Part shown: positions 1-7,864 of the stretch, piece by piece
Position numbering within the stretch: position 1 is the stretch's first letter
Layout: every line of letters begins with the position of its first letter
DNA from: Hamadaea tsunoensis DSM 44101
GTDB taxonomy: Bacteria > Actinomycetota > Actinomycetes > Mycobacteriales > Micromonosporaceae
DNA length: 64,000 nt
NCBI RefSeq assembly: GCF_000428945.1
Contig: NZ_KE386821.1
Location: 264,495-328,494, forward strand
Direction of reading: 5' to 3'
The notes under the pieces: model-generated
What the model saw: only the letters and a program-made list of their open reading frames with translations
Told to the model about the DNA's origin: nothing
Databases searched by the model: none
Made by a program: the position numbers and the translations under genes

Positions 1-345
1 TCGGCCGGCCGGGCGCGGCTGGAACATGCCCGGGTCCTGGCGGCACTGGCCCGCATCGGCCCCGAGCGGGAAACGATTCCGCTGCTGGAGCAGGCGTACG
101 CGCTGGCCCAACGGTGCGGCGCGGCGGGTCTGGCCCGGGACGTGGCGGCCGAGTTCGAGCGGCGGGGCGCGGCGGTTCCTCCGGTCGAAGGCACGGCCGC
201 GCTGACCGCGGTCGAGCGGCGGATGCTCGCCATGGCCGCGGAGGGCGCGGGTGCCCGGGAGATCGCCCAGGCGCTGTTCATCACGCCGCGCCTGGTCCAG
301 ACGATGCTCGCGGCGGTCCGGCAGCGCCGCGACGGCCGCGGGTAG
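1..345 (+). CDS. LuxR-family transcriptional regulator, C-terminal end (5' part outside window)
   Basis: This is the last 114 residues of a larger regulator; the reading frame is open from the first base. The visible part begins with an alpha-helical stretch rich in Ala, Leu and Arg (ARLEHARVLAALARIG, then LLEQAYALAQRCGA), like the TPR-like linker of large LAL/AfsR-type regulators. It ends with a helix-turn-helix of LuxR type: LTAVERRMLAMAAEG, then GAREIAQALFITPRLVQTML. The usual GLSNREIA and TVKxH signatures are degenerate: TVKTHV is replaced by RLVQTML. The next gene starts about 57 bp downstream on the same strand. Family membership is clear from the C-terminal helices; the sensor or ATPase part cannot be seen. 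Confidence 0.7.
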   Translation, partial: SAGRARLEHARVLAALARIGPERETIPLLEQAYALAQRCGAAGLARDVAAEFERRGAAVPPVEGTAALTAVERRMLAMAAEGAGAREIAQALFITPRLVQTMLAAVRQRRDGRG

Positions 346-401
346 CCGCCTTCGCTAGCCGGCTGCAAGTCTTTCTCAAGCGGCTCGCAACATCGTGGTT
401 C

Positions 402-1775
402 GTGACCAACCATCCGGCCCGCCGACCGGCTGACGCCTCGGCATTGGCCGGGCTGTGCGGCGGTGCCGTGCTGCTGCCCGACGACCACCGCTACGACCGG
501 GCCCGGGCCGCCTGGAACCTCGCCGTCGACCAGCGGCCGGCGGCCATCGCGTACCCGGCCGACGCGGGCGAGGCGGCCGAGGTCGTCCGCGCCGCGGCCG
601 CCGCGGGTCTGCGGATCGCGCCGCAGGCCACCGGGCACAACGCCGGCCCGCTGGGCCCGCTGGGCGAAGCCGTGCTCGTCCGCACGTCCGGCATGATCGG
701 CACCACGGTCGACCCGGTCGCCCGGCGGGCCCGCGTACGCGCGGGTGTGCGCTGGCTCGACGTCACCGAAGCCGCGGCCCGGCACGGACTGGCGGCCCGG
801 CACGGCAGCTCCCCGACCGTCGGAGTGCTCGGCTACTCCCTCGGTGGCGGCCTCGGCTGGTACGCGCGGGCCCTCGGGCAGCAGGCGGATGCCATCACCG
901 CCGCCGAACTGGTGACCGCCGGCGGCGAACTCGTCCGCGCCGACGCCGCCCACGAGACCGGTCTGCTGTGGGCGCTGCGCGGCGGCGGCGGCAACTTCGG
1001 CCTCGTGACCGCCCTGGAGTTCGAGCTCTTCCCGGCCCCCGAGGTGTACGCCGGCACGCTCCTCTGGGACGTCCGGCACACCGAAGCGGTGCTGCGCCGG
1101 TGGATCGACTGGGCGGCCGGCGCGCCCGACGAGGTCACCACGACACTGCGCGTCCTGCGCCTGCCGGACTCGCTGGGCGGCGCCTGGGCCGGCCGGTCGC
1201 TCGTGACCGTCGACGGGGCCGTCCTCGGCGCCGCCGAGCGGGCCGCGAAGCTGCTGCGGCCGCTGCGGGAACTCGCCCCCGCCGTCGACACCTTCACGGC
1301 GGGCCCGGCCCGGACGCTGGTCCACCGGCCGGCGTACCCGGGTGGACCGGTGGAACTGGCCGCCGACAGCGCGGTGCTGGGCGACCTGCCACCGGCTGCG
1401 GTCGACGCGCTGCTGGCCGTGGCCGGACCCGGCGCGACCGCCGCGGTGCCGTTGGTGGAGCTGCGCCAGCTCGGCGGCGCGCTGTCCCGGCCGGATCCCG
1501 CCCGCGGACCGCTGTCCATGATGGACGGCCGCTTCCTGCTGTCGGCCGCGACGATCCTGGGCGGGCCGCCACTGGCGTACGAGCGGGGGCCGGCCGCCTG
1601 CCGCCGCGTCGTCGACGCCGTGGCCGCGTACGCCACCGGGCGGCCCTGCCTCAACTTCACCACCCGGGCCGTCGACACGCGCACGGCGTACCCGGAAGGG
1701 GTGTGGGAGCGGCTGAAGGTGATCCGGGCGGCCGTCGACCCGGACGGCCTGTGGCTCGCCAACCATCCGATCTGA
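402..1775 (+). CDS. FAD-linked oxidoreductase (berberine-bridge-type, BBE C-terminal domain)
   Basis: A 457-aa secondary-metabolite-type flavin oxidase, the usual length for the family. The FAD_binding_4 domain covers roughly residues 45-210. It has the segment ATGHNAGP with His79, the expected site of covalent 8-alpha-histidyl flavin attachment, then GVLGYSLGGGLGW, and GGGGNFGLVT near residue 200. The second attachment Cys of bicovalent BBE enzymes is replaced in GSSPTVGV, so the flavin is probably monocovalent. The C-terminal BBE motif is present (CLNFTT, then WERLKVIRAAVDPDGLW). GTG at 402 is chosen because homology begins soon after it; reading further upstream gives only low-complexity Arg/Gly sequence overlapping the previous gene. 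No clear ribosome binding site precedes it. The substrate is unknown. Confidence 0.82.
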   Translation: MTNHPARRPADASALAGLCGGAVLLPDDHRYDRARAAWNLAVDQRPAAIAYPADAGEAAEVVRAAAAAGLRIAPQATGHNAGPLGPLGEAVLVRTSGMIGTTVDPVARRARVRAGVRWLDVTEAAARHGLAARHGSSPTVGVLGYSLGGGLGWYARALGQQADAITAAELVTAGGELVRADAAHETGLLWALRGGGGNFGLVTALEFELFPAPEVYAGTLLWDVRHTEAVLRRWIDWAAGAPDEVTTTLRVLRLPDSLGGAWAGRSLVTVDGAVLGAAERAAKLLRPLRELAPAVDTFTAGPARTLVHRPAYPGGPVELAADSAVLGDLPPAAVDALLAVAGPGATAAVPLVELRQLGGALSRPDPARGPLSMMDGRFLLSAATILGGPPLAYERGPAACRRVVDAVAAYATGRPCLNFTTRAVDTRTAYPEGVWERLKVIRAAVDPDGLWLANHPI

Positions 1776-1791
1776 ACCGCCGCCCGACCCC

Positions 1792-1821
1792 GTTCAACTG
1801 CGTTCCAAGTCGCCCCCAAGT
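1792..1821 (+). promoter_or_regulatory. Three direct repeats with 11-bp period upstream of the five-gene operon
   Basis: The heptamers TTCAACT (1793-1799), TCCAAGT (1804-1810) and CCCAAGT (1815-1821) are each separated by 4 bp, so the CAA cores recur exactly every 11 bp. This geometry is known for OmpR-fold winged-helix activators, both SARP/AfsR proteins and PhoP (PHO boxes built on GTTCACC units). The first unit read from 1792, GTTCAAC, differs from GTTCACC at one base; the other two units match less well. The site lies 51 bp before the start codon of a PhoD-like phosphatase gene, which makes PhoP control worth testing. No convincing -10 follows, so the function is inferred. Confidence 0.45.
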
Positions 1822-1871
1822 ACGCCGGGTGAAGCTTCCGGCACAGGGAATCCGAACTGGGGGAGTACACC

Positions 1872-4319
1872 ATGTCGACGCCGGAGACGGCCGCGGCGGC
1901 CAGCGGCTGGCGGCTCGCGGATCGTCTGAAGACGATGCCGTCGGTGCTGGCCGGCCCGATCCTGCGGCACACCAGCGACACCACCGTGACCGTCTGGCTG
2001 GCCTTGCAGGAGGCCACCGCGGTGAGCCTGACCGTCTACGACAACCCGGACGGGACGGGAGCGCCGGTCGCCGCCACCGCGGTACCGGCGCCCACCGTGG
2101 CCCTGGGCAGGAGCCTGCACGTCGTGGCGGTCACCGCGAACGTCATGCCGCCGCTGCCGAGGCTAGGGGAAGGCGTCACCTACTACTACGACGTCCAGTT
2201 CACCGGGGGCAAGCTCACCGGGGGCAAGCGGCTCAAGGACGAGGGCGTCCTGGCGTTCGGCGGCACGGACGCCGGCCGGATCCAGACGATCACCTTCGGC
2301 GGCGACAGGCTGCCGAGCTTCGCGGTGCCGCCGGCGGACCTCGGCCGGCTGCGGATCCTGCACGGCTCGTGCCGCAAGCCGCACGCCGACGAGTACGACG
2401 GGCTCGGCGCCGTCCACCATCTCATCGAGGCGTCGCGCTGGTCGGCGACCGACGCCGACCCGTGGCCGCTGATCCGCCCGCATCTGCTGATGCTCACCGG
2501 CGACCAGATCTACGCCGACGACGTCGCCGACTGCGTGCTCGCGATGTGCACCGACTTCGGCGACGAGCTGCTGGGCTGGACCGGCGGGGAACCGTTGCCG
2601 GTCCTGGGCAAGACCCCGGCCGCGTACGCGCCGGGCAATCGGGCGGCCCTCGTCACCGACTACGGCGGCTTCACCGGCTCGATGGTCGACGCGCCGGAAC
2701 TGGCGAAGAGCCAGCTGATGGGCTTCGGCGAGTACGTCGCGATGTACCTGCTGGTCTGGTCGCCGGTGCTGTGGCCGGCCCAGTTGCCCGCGACGTCCGC
2801 CGAGTACGACGCCGGCGAGCGCGAACGGGTCGAGAAGATGCGCTCGACCCTGCCCCAGGTACGCCGGGCGCTGGCCAACGTCATCACCTACATGTCCTGG
2901 GACGACCACGAGGTCACCGACGACTGGAACCTCAACCGCGAATGGTGCCGGCGGGTCTGGGGCGAGGCCGGCCAGACCGAGGGCCGCCCGGTCGGCCGGC
3001 GGATCGTCACCAACGGCATGCTCGCCCACGCCGTCTTCCAGGCCTGGGGCAGCCTGCCGGAACAGTTCACCGGCAACACCCCGGGCGCCCGGCTGCTGGC
3101 GCTGCTGCCCCAGTGGGACGGCGCCCCGGCCCATCAGCCGACGCTCGACCGGATCGCGGACCTGCTCGGCGTACCGACGGGGAAGCTGCCGTCGGGCGGC
3201 GTCGACCGGTTGCCGCGCGCCGGCGACTCGCTGCGCTACCACTACAAGCTCACCTGGCTGGGGCGTCCCTACGAGATCCTGGTCACCGACTCGCGTACGG
3301 ACCGGGCCTTCGACCCCAAACCGATGGTCCCGCCCGCGGTCATGTCCGACGAGGCGATCGCCGAGCAGCTGCCGGCCGTCGCCGACCCGCCCTACCTCAC
3401 CATCGCCGTCGTCCCCGGCCCGGTCCTGGGCGTGCCGTGGATCGAGGAGAAGCAGGAGGAGCCCACGCCGGAGATGATCTGGGGCCACGACGCGGAGGCC
3501 TGGGGGCTGCGGCAGAAGACCCTGCACCGGCTGCTGGGGCAGCTGGCGCACCGGCCGCGGGTGGTGCTGCTGTCCGGCGACGTCCACTATGGATTCACCA
3601 TCCACGCCAGCGTGTGGAACCAGCAGCCCTACGGCACGACCGCGCCGCTGGCCACCCCGCTGCGCAGCGAGATCGCGCAGTTCACCGCGAGCGCCTTCAA
3701 GAACGAGACCAATTCCTACCTCGGCCTGACCACCGACAAGCTGCACCTCGTCGGCTGGAACGCCCTGCCCGGCTTCGCCTGGGTGCCGAAGAACCCGGCC
3801 GACGAGGCCGGCTGGGCCGAGCCGCTGGACTACTGGACCGAATGGCGCCCGAGCGGCTCGACGACGCTGCAGCTGCACTTCGACAAGGTCCCCGCCCGCC
3901 TCGACGTCAGCGTGCCCGGAGAGTTCCCGCACTACTACGTCCCCGAGCACTGGCGGCACCGCATCCGCTACGGCACCGGCGTGCGCAGCGACAAGCAGCC
4001 GCCGGCGACGCCGGTGACCCGGCCCGCGCCGGGCTCGGACAAGTCAGCCTTCGCCGCGTGGTACAGCGGCCTGTCCACCTCGTTCGCCTCGGCGAAGCGG
4101 ACCGGGTCCGGCACCCAGCTGATCGGCAAGAACAACCTCGGCGAGATCCGGTTCGCCCCGGACAGCTCGCCGAGCCGGCCGGCCCTGGCCGCCAAGCACG
4201 TCCTCTGGTGGCAGATGACCGCGTCCGGGCAGCCGGACTACGCCACCGCCTTCGACGTGATCCTCAACCCCGCGGACGCCAGTGCCGTCCCGCCGAGCCA
4301 TGTGGAGCGCCCGCAATGA
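1872..4319 (+). CDS. PhoD-like metallophosphatase (first gene of five-gene operon)
   Basis: An 815-aa protein with an N-terminal Fn3/PhoD_N-like beta domain (about residues 20-150, VWLALQEATAVSLTVY), then a PhoD-type metallophosphatase core. Metal-ligand motifs are present in order: HGSCRKPH (about 160), GDQIYADD (about 210), SWDDHEVTDDW (about 342) and SGDVHYGF (about 569). Family members are phosphodiesterases or alkaline phosphatases with an Fe/Ca or similar metal centre. Unlike secreted PhoD it has no signal peptide or Tat motif, so it should act in the cytoplasm. A long C-terminal extension (about 650-815) is specific to this branch. ATG at 1872 follows GGGGGAG at good spacing. Its stop overlaps the next start (ATGA), the first of four such couplings. 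Confidence 0.85.
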   Translation: MSTPETAAAASGWRLADRLKTMPSVLAGPILRHTSDTTVTVWLALQEATAVSLTVYDNPDGTGAPVAATAVPAPTVALGRSLHVVAVTANVMPPLPRLGEGVTYYYDVQFTGGKLTGGKRLKDEGVLAFGGTDAGRIQTITFGGDRLPSFAVPPADLGRLRILHGSCRKPHADEYDGLGAVHHLIEASRWSATDADPWPLIRPHLLMLTGDQIYADDVADCVLAMCTDFGDELLGWTGGEPLPVLGKTPAAYAPGNRAALVTDYGGFTGSMVDAPELAKSQLMGFGEYVAMYLLVWSPVLWPAQLPATSAEYDAGERERVEKMRSTLPQVRRALANVITYMSWDDHEVTDDWNLNREWCRRVWGEAGQTEGRPVGRRIVTNGMLAHAVFQAWGSLPEQFTGNTPGARLLALLPQWDGAPAHQPTLDRIADLLGVPTGKLPSGGVDRLPRAGDSLRYHYKLTWLGRPYEILVTDSRTDRAFDPKPMVPPAVMSDEAIAEQLPAVADPPYLTIAVVPGPVLGVPWIEEKQEEPTPEMIWGHDAEAWGLRQKTLHRLLGQLAHRPRVVLLSGDVHYGFTIHASVWNQQPYGTTAPLATPLRSEIAQFTASAFKNETNSYLGLTTDKLHLVGWNALPGFAWVPKNPADEAGWAEPLDYWTEWRPSGSTTLQLHFDKVPARLDVSVPGEFPHYYVPEHWRHRIRYGTGVRSDKQPPATPVTRPAPGSDKSAFAAWYSGLSTSFASAKRTGSGTQLIGKNNLGEIRFAPDSSPSRPALAAKHVLWWQMTASGQPDYATAFDVILNPADASAVPPSHVERPQ

Positions 4320-7300
4320 CGTCACCCGTCGTTCCCGCCACCGCGCCCGCGCCGCCCGCGGGCCCGGCCGACGCGCGTACCGTGTTGCTGCGCGAGGTCA
4401 CCCTGCTGCTGGCCCCGCTGCGCGCGGCCGTCGACGACCCCGCCTGGCGTACCGACCTGTTCGCCGCGATCGGCTGGAACCTTGACGCGATCGCCGGTTT
4501 CCCCACCGCCAGGCTCGAAACCCTCCTCGCCGCGGTCCGTGACGCCGTGGACCGCCTCCAGCCGCTCGTCGACCAGCCGACCGCCGACCTGCAGGCCTAC
4601 AAGCCGGCCCTCGCGGCCCTCAAGAAATGCTTCGACGCCGTACGCGCGCTCAAGACGGCCTTCGACGGCTGGACCGGGATCGCCCTGCCGGACGCCCCGG
4701 CGATCGGCACCGACCTGGTGAACTACCTCGTCGCGACCTACCTGCGGCGGCACCGGCCGACCCTCGGCGCCGTCCTGTGGGCACTGTCGCTGATGGACGG
4801 TCCGCCGCCGCCCGTCGCGCCGGTGATCGACCCGGCCACCGGCAAGGTCGCCCGCTTCTCCTCGACGACCCCGCGCGTACGCCTCGACCGGCTGCCCGCG
4901 CTCGTCGGCGACCCGGTCGGTCAGCTGCGGGCGCACTACTTCACCAAGGCCGGGCTGTCGGACCGGGCGGCCACCGACGCCGTCGCCGATCTGCTCCTGC
5001 CGGCGATCGGCGGCCTGCTCAACCGCCTCGGTACGCCGATCACCGCCCTCTACGGCGACGACGGGGCCGACCCCGCCGACGCGGGCCGGCATCTGCTGCA
5101 CGTGTTCGTGCGTACCGGCGACGGCTCGTTCGAGGACGGCGAGGCCGGCTTCGAAGTCGTCCTCGGCCTCGCCGGGGACGAGGACGGCCGGCTCGGCCTG
5201 GTGATCGCGCCGAGAGGCGCGGTCGCGTTCCCCGACACGTTCGGCGACTGGGCCGCCACCCTCACCGCGACGCTGCAGACCGCCTCGGTCATCGCGATCG
5301 GCCCCGACGGGCTGACCACCGACCTGCCCGACGCGACCGCCCTCAACCTGCGTGCGGACCTCGGGCTCGTGCGTACCGGCGCGACGATCCGGATCGGCGG
5401 CAAGACCGGCACCCGGCTGGAGATCGACGGCCCGGTCCAGGTCACCGGCTTCGCCCAGCTGACCCGCGACTACCAGGACTTCGGCGTCGAGTTCAGCTGC
5501 GGCAAGGCCCGGCTGGTCGTGTCCGGCGCCGACGGGGACGGCTTCCTCGGCAAGGTCCTGCCGGAGAACGCCACCCTCGAATTCGAGCTCGGCATCGGCT
5601 GGTCCCGGCGGCGCGGCCTGTTCCTGACCGGCGGCGCCGCGCTCGCCGCCCACTTCGACGTCGGCGCGGTCCTCGGCGACGTGGCCCGGCTGGACTCCCT
5701 CGACGTCGAACTGCTCCCGGCCGGTCCGCAGGACCCGGTGAAGGCGCTGACCCTCAGGGCGACCGCGTCCGGCCAGGTACGCCTCGGCCCGGTAGGCGTG
5801 ACGGTCCAGGGCGTCGGGATGAGCGCCCGGCTGTCGTTCCCCGACGGCGGCGGCAACCTGGGCCCGGCCGACCTCGACCTCGGCTTCCAGCCCCCGCACG
5901 GGGTGGCGCTGCGTATCGACGGCGGGGCCGTCACCGGAGCCGGGTTCCTCGCCTACGACGCCGACGCGGCCAAGTACGCCGGCGGCATCGACCTGGAATT
6001 CGCCAAGCTGCGGCTGTCGGCGCTGGGCCTGCTCGCCACCCGGATGCCGGACGGGCGGCCCGGGTTCTCCTTGCTGGTCGTCATCAACGCCCAGTTCCCC
6101 AAGCCGATCCCGCTCGGCTTCGGCTTCAACCTCGCGGCCGTCGGCGGCATCGTCGGCGTCAACCGGGCCGCCGACGTCGACCGGATCCGGGCCGGACTGC
6201 GGGCGGGGTCCCTCGCCGCGATCCTCGCCCCCGGCGACGTCCTCGGCAACGAGCGCCGCCTGCTCGACGACCTCGACGCGCTGTTCCCGGTGACCCCCGG
6301 CCGGCACCTGTTCGGGCCGACGGCGCGGCTGACGTGGGGCGTACCGACGGCGGTGACGATCGACCTGGCCCTCGCCCTCGAACTGCCGAAACCGTTGCGG
6401 TTCATCGCCGCCGGCCGCGTACGCACGCTGCTGCCGGACGAACGCAAGGCCGTCGCCGTGATCAACATGGACGCCCTCGGAGTCCTCGACACCGGCGAGG
6501 GAACCCTTTCTCTCGACGCCACCCTCTACGACTCGCAACTGGCCGGCTGGCGGCTGTCGGGCGACATGGCGCTGCGGGCCCGCTGGACCGGCAGGAGCGA
6601 GTTCGTGATGAGCGCCGGGGGCTTCCACCCCCGGTTCACGCCGCCGATCGGGTTCCCGCAGCTGCGCCGCATGACGATGGAGATCGGCGAGGACAGGTTC
6701 TGGCTGCGGCTGCAGGCGTACCTGGCGCTGACGTCGAACACGCTGCAGTTCGGCTCCCGCGTCGAGTTCCACGCCGAGTCCGGCGACTTCACCGCCGACG
6801 GGCACTTCACCTTCGACGCGCTGATCCGGTTCGCGCCGTTCGGGTTCGAGTTCGACCTGTCCCTCGGGGTCGCCATCCGCTGGAAGGGCCGGCTGCTGCT
6901 GGGCGTCACCGCCGACCTCTACGTGTCCGGCCCCGGCCGGTGGCAGGTCCGCGGCCACGCCGAGATCAAGCTGCTGGGGCTCAGCGCCACCGTCCGGTTC
7001 AAGGCCGCCTTCGGCACCGAGACCGCACTGCCGCCCGCACCACCGCAGGACGTCGCCGCCCTGGTCCGCGCCGCGCTCGCCGAAGCAGGCGCCTGGCACG
7101 TGGAGGAGCGCGCCGCCCTGCCGGCCCTCACCATGCGGTCCGGCATCACCCTGTCCGACCTGCTCGTGTCGCCGTCGGCGCGGGTCAGCGTACGGCAGAA
7201 GATCGCACCGGTCGGCGGCACGCACCTCGACCACTTCGGCCAGGCGCCCATCGACGGAGCCGCCGAGCTGCGCATCGACTCCGCGACCCTCGGCAGCGCC

Positions 7301-7864
7301 CTCGCGCAGCTCGCCGACGTCAAGGACGAGTTCGCGCCCGCCCAGTTCTTCGAGCTGTCCGACGAGCAGAAACTCGCCGCCGACGGGTTCGACCAGCTGC
7401 CGTCCGGCGTCACCTTCACCGCCACCGACGCCGTCGCGTACGACCATGCGGGGCCGGCGGCCGTCGTCATCGCGTACCAGACGAAGGTGATCGACGAGCT
7501 GGACGCGGGCCCGGGCAAGAGCGTCGCCGGCGGCCTGCCGAAGCCGACCCCCACCTGGGTGCTCGGCGGCGCGCACCTGGACCGGCTGGCCCACAGCGGC
7601 GCCGCCGGCCGGGCCGCGACCCGGTCGACGGGACTGGCCCGGTTCCAGGCCCCCGGCCTGCCGCTGGCCGTCCGCGACCCCGCGTTCGTGATCGTCGACA
7701 AGGCGACCCTGCGCCCGGCCGGACCCGCACCGGCGGTCAAGGAGCGCTGGAGCCGCAGCGAGGCCGCCGACCGGCTGCGCCGCTGGGCCGCCGGCCACCC
7801 CGACCACGACCTGATGATCGTCCCGGCCCACGAGGCCGCCACCGGAAGCGCGGTGCCCGCATGA
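4316..7864 (+). CDS. Giant DUF6603-type protein, function unknown (operon gene 2)
   Basis: A 1182-aa protein that I recognise as DUF6603-like. Characteristic segments are FGFNLAAVGGIVGVNRAADV (about residues 600-620), LFPVTPGRHLFGPTARLTWG (about 655), LYDSQLAGWRLSGDMALRAR (about 740) and SAGGFHPRFTPPIGFP (about 765). The N-terminal 200 residues are helical and charged. The centre, from about 350 to 900, is almost entirely short amphipathic beta strands with Gly/Asp turns (for example RLGPVGVTVQGVGMSARLSF). The C-terminus is mixed and ends with a short helix (WSRSEAADRLRRWAAGH). There is no signal peptide, transmembrane helix or recognised catalytic motif. Start and stop both overlap the neighbours as ATGA. 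The molecular role is not known to me; the beta-rich body suggests a structural or hydrophobic-ligand-binding protein (inference). Confidence 0.8.
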   Translation: MTSPVVPATAPAPPAGPADARTVLLREVTLLLAPLRAAVDDPAWRTDLFAAIGWNLDAIAGFPTARLETLLAAVRDAVDRLQPLVDQPTADLQAYKPALAALKKCFDAVRALKTAFDGWTGIALPDAPAIGTDLVNYLVATYLRRHRPTLGAVLWALSLMDGPPPPVAPVIDPATGKVARFSSTTPRVRLDRLPALVGDPVGQLRAHYFTKAGLSDRAATDAVADLLLPAIGGLLNRLGTPITALYGDDGADPADAGRHLLHVFVRTGDGSFEDGEAGFEVVLGLAGDEDGRLGLVIAPRGAVAFPDTFGDWAATLTATLQTASVIAIGPDGLTTDLPDATALNLRADLGLVRTGATIRIGGKTGTRLEIDGPVQVTGFAQLTRDYQDFGVEFSCGKARLVVSGADGDGFLGKVLPENATLEFELGIGWSRRRGLFLTGGAALAAHFDVGAVLGDVARLDSLDVELLPAGPQDPVKALTLRATASGQVRLGPVGVTVQGVGMSARLSFPDGGGNLGPADLDLGFQPPHGVALRIDGGAVTGAGFLAYDADAAKYAGGIDLEFAKLRLSALGLLATRMPDGRPGFSLLVVINAQFPKPIPLGFGFNLAAVGGIVGVNRAADVDRIRAGLRAGSLAAILAPGDVLGNERRLLDDLDALFPVTPGRHLFGPTARLTWGVPTAVTIDLALALELPKPLRFIAAGRVRTLLPDERKAVAVINMDALGVLDTGEGTLSLDATLYDSQLAGWRLSGDMALRARWTGRSEFVMSAGGFHPRFTPPIGFPQLRRMTMEIGEDRFWLRLQAYLALTSNTLQFGSRVEFHAESGDFTADGHFTFDALIRFAPFGFEFDLSLGVAIRWKGRLLLGVTADLYVSGPGRWQVRGHAEIKLLGLSATVRFKAAFGTETALPPAPPQDVAALVRAALAEAGAWHVEERAALPALTMRSGITLSDLLVSPSARVSVRQKIAPVGGTHLDHFGQAPIDGAAELRIDSATLGSALAQLADVKDEFAPAQFFELSDEQKLAADGFDQLPSGVTFTATDAVAYDHAGPAAVVIAYQTKVIDELDAGPGKSVAGGLPKPTPTWVLGGAHLDRLAHSGAAGRAATRSTGLARFQAPGLPLAVRDPAFVIVDKATLRPAGPAPAVKERWSRSEAADRLRRWAAGHPDHDLMIVPAHEAATGSAVPA

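Noticed and set aside
114..401. Extension of the FAD oxidoreductase to an upstream ATG at 114
   Set aside because: The added 96 residues are low-complexity Arg/Gly and lie on top of the end of the LuxR-type gene.
455..4315. A long plus-strand frame that runs through the oxidoreductase and phosphatase genes into operon gene 2
   Set aside because: Upstream of 4316 it is Arg/Gly-rich and overlaps two well-supported genes; the real protein begins at the ATGA-coupled ATG 4316.
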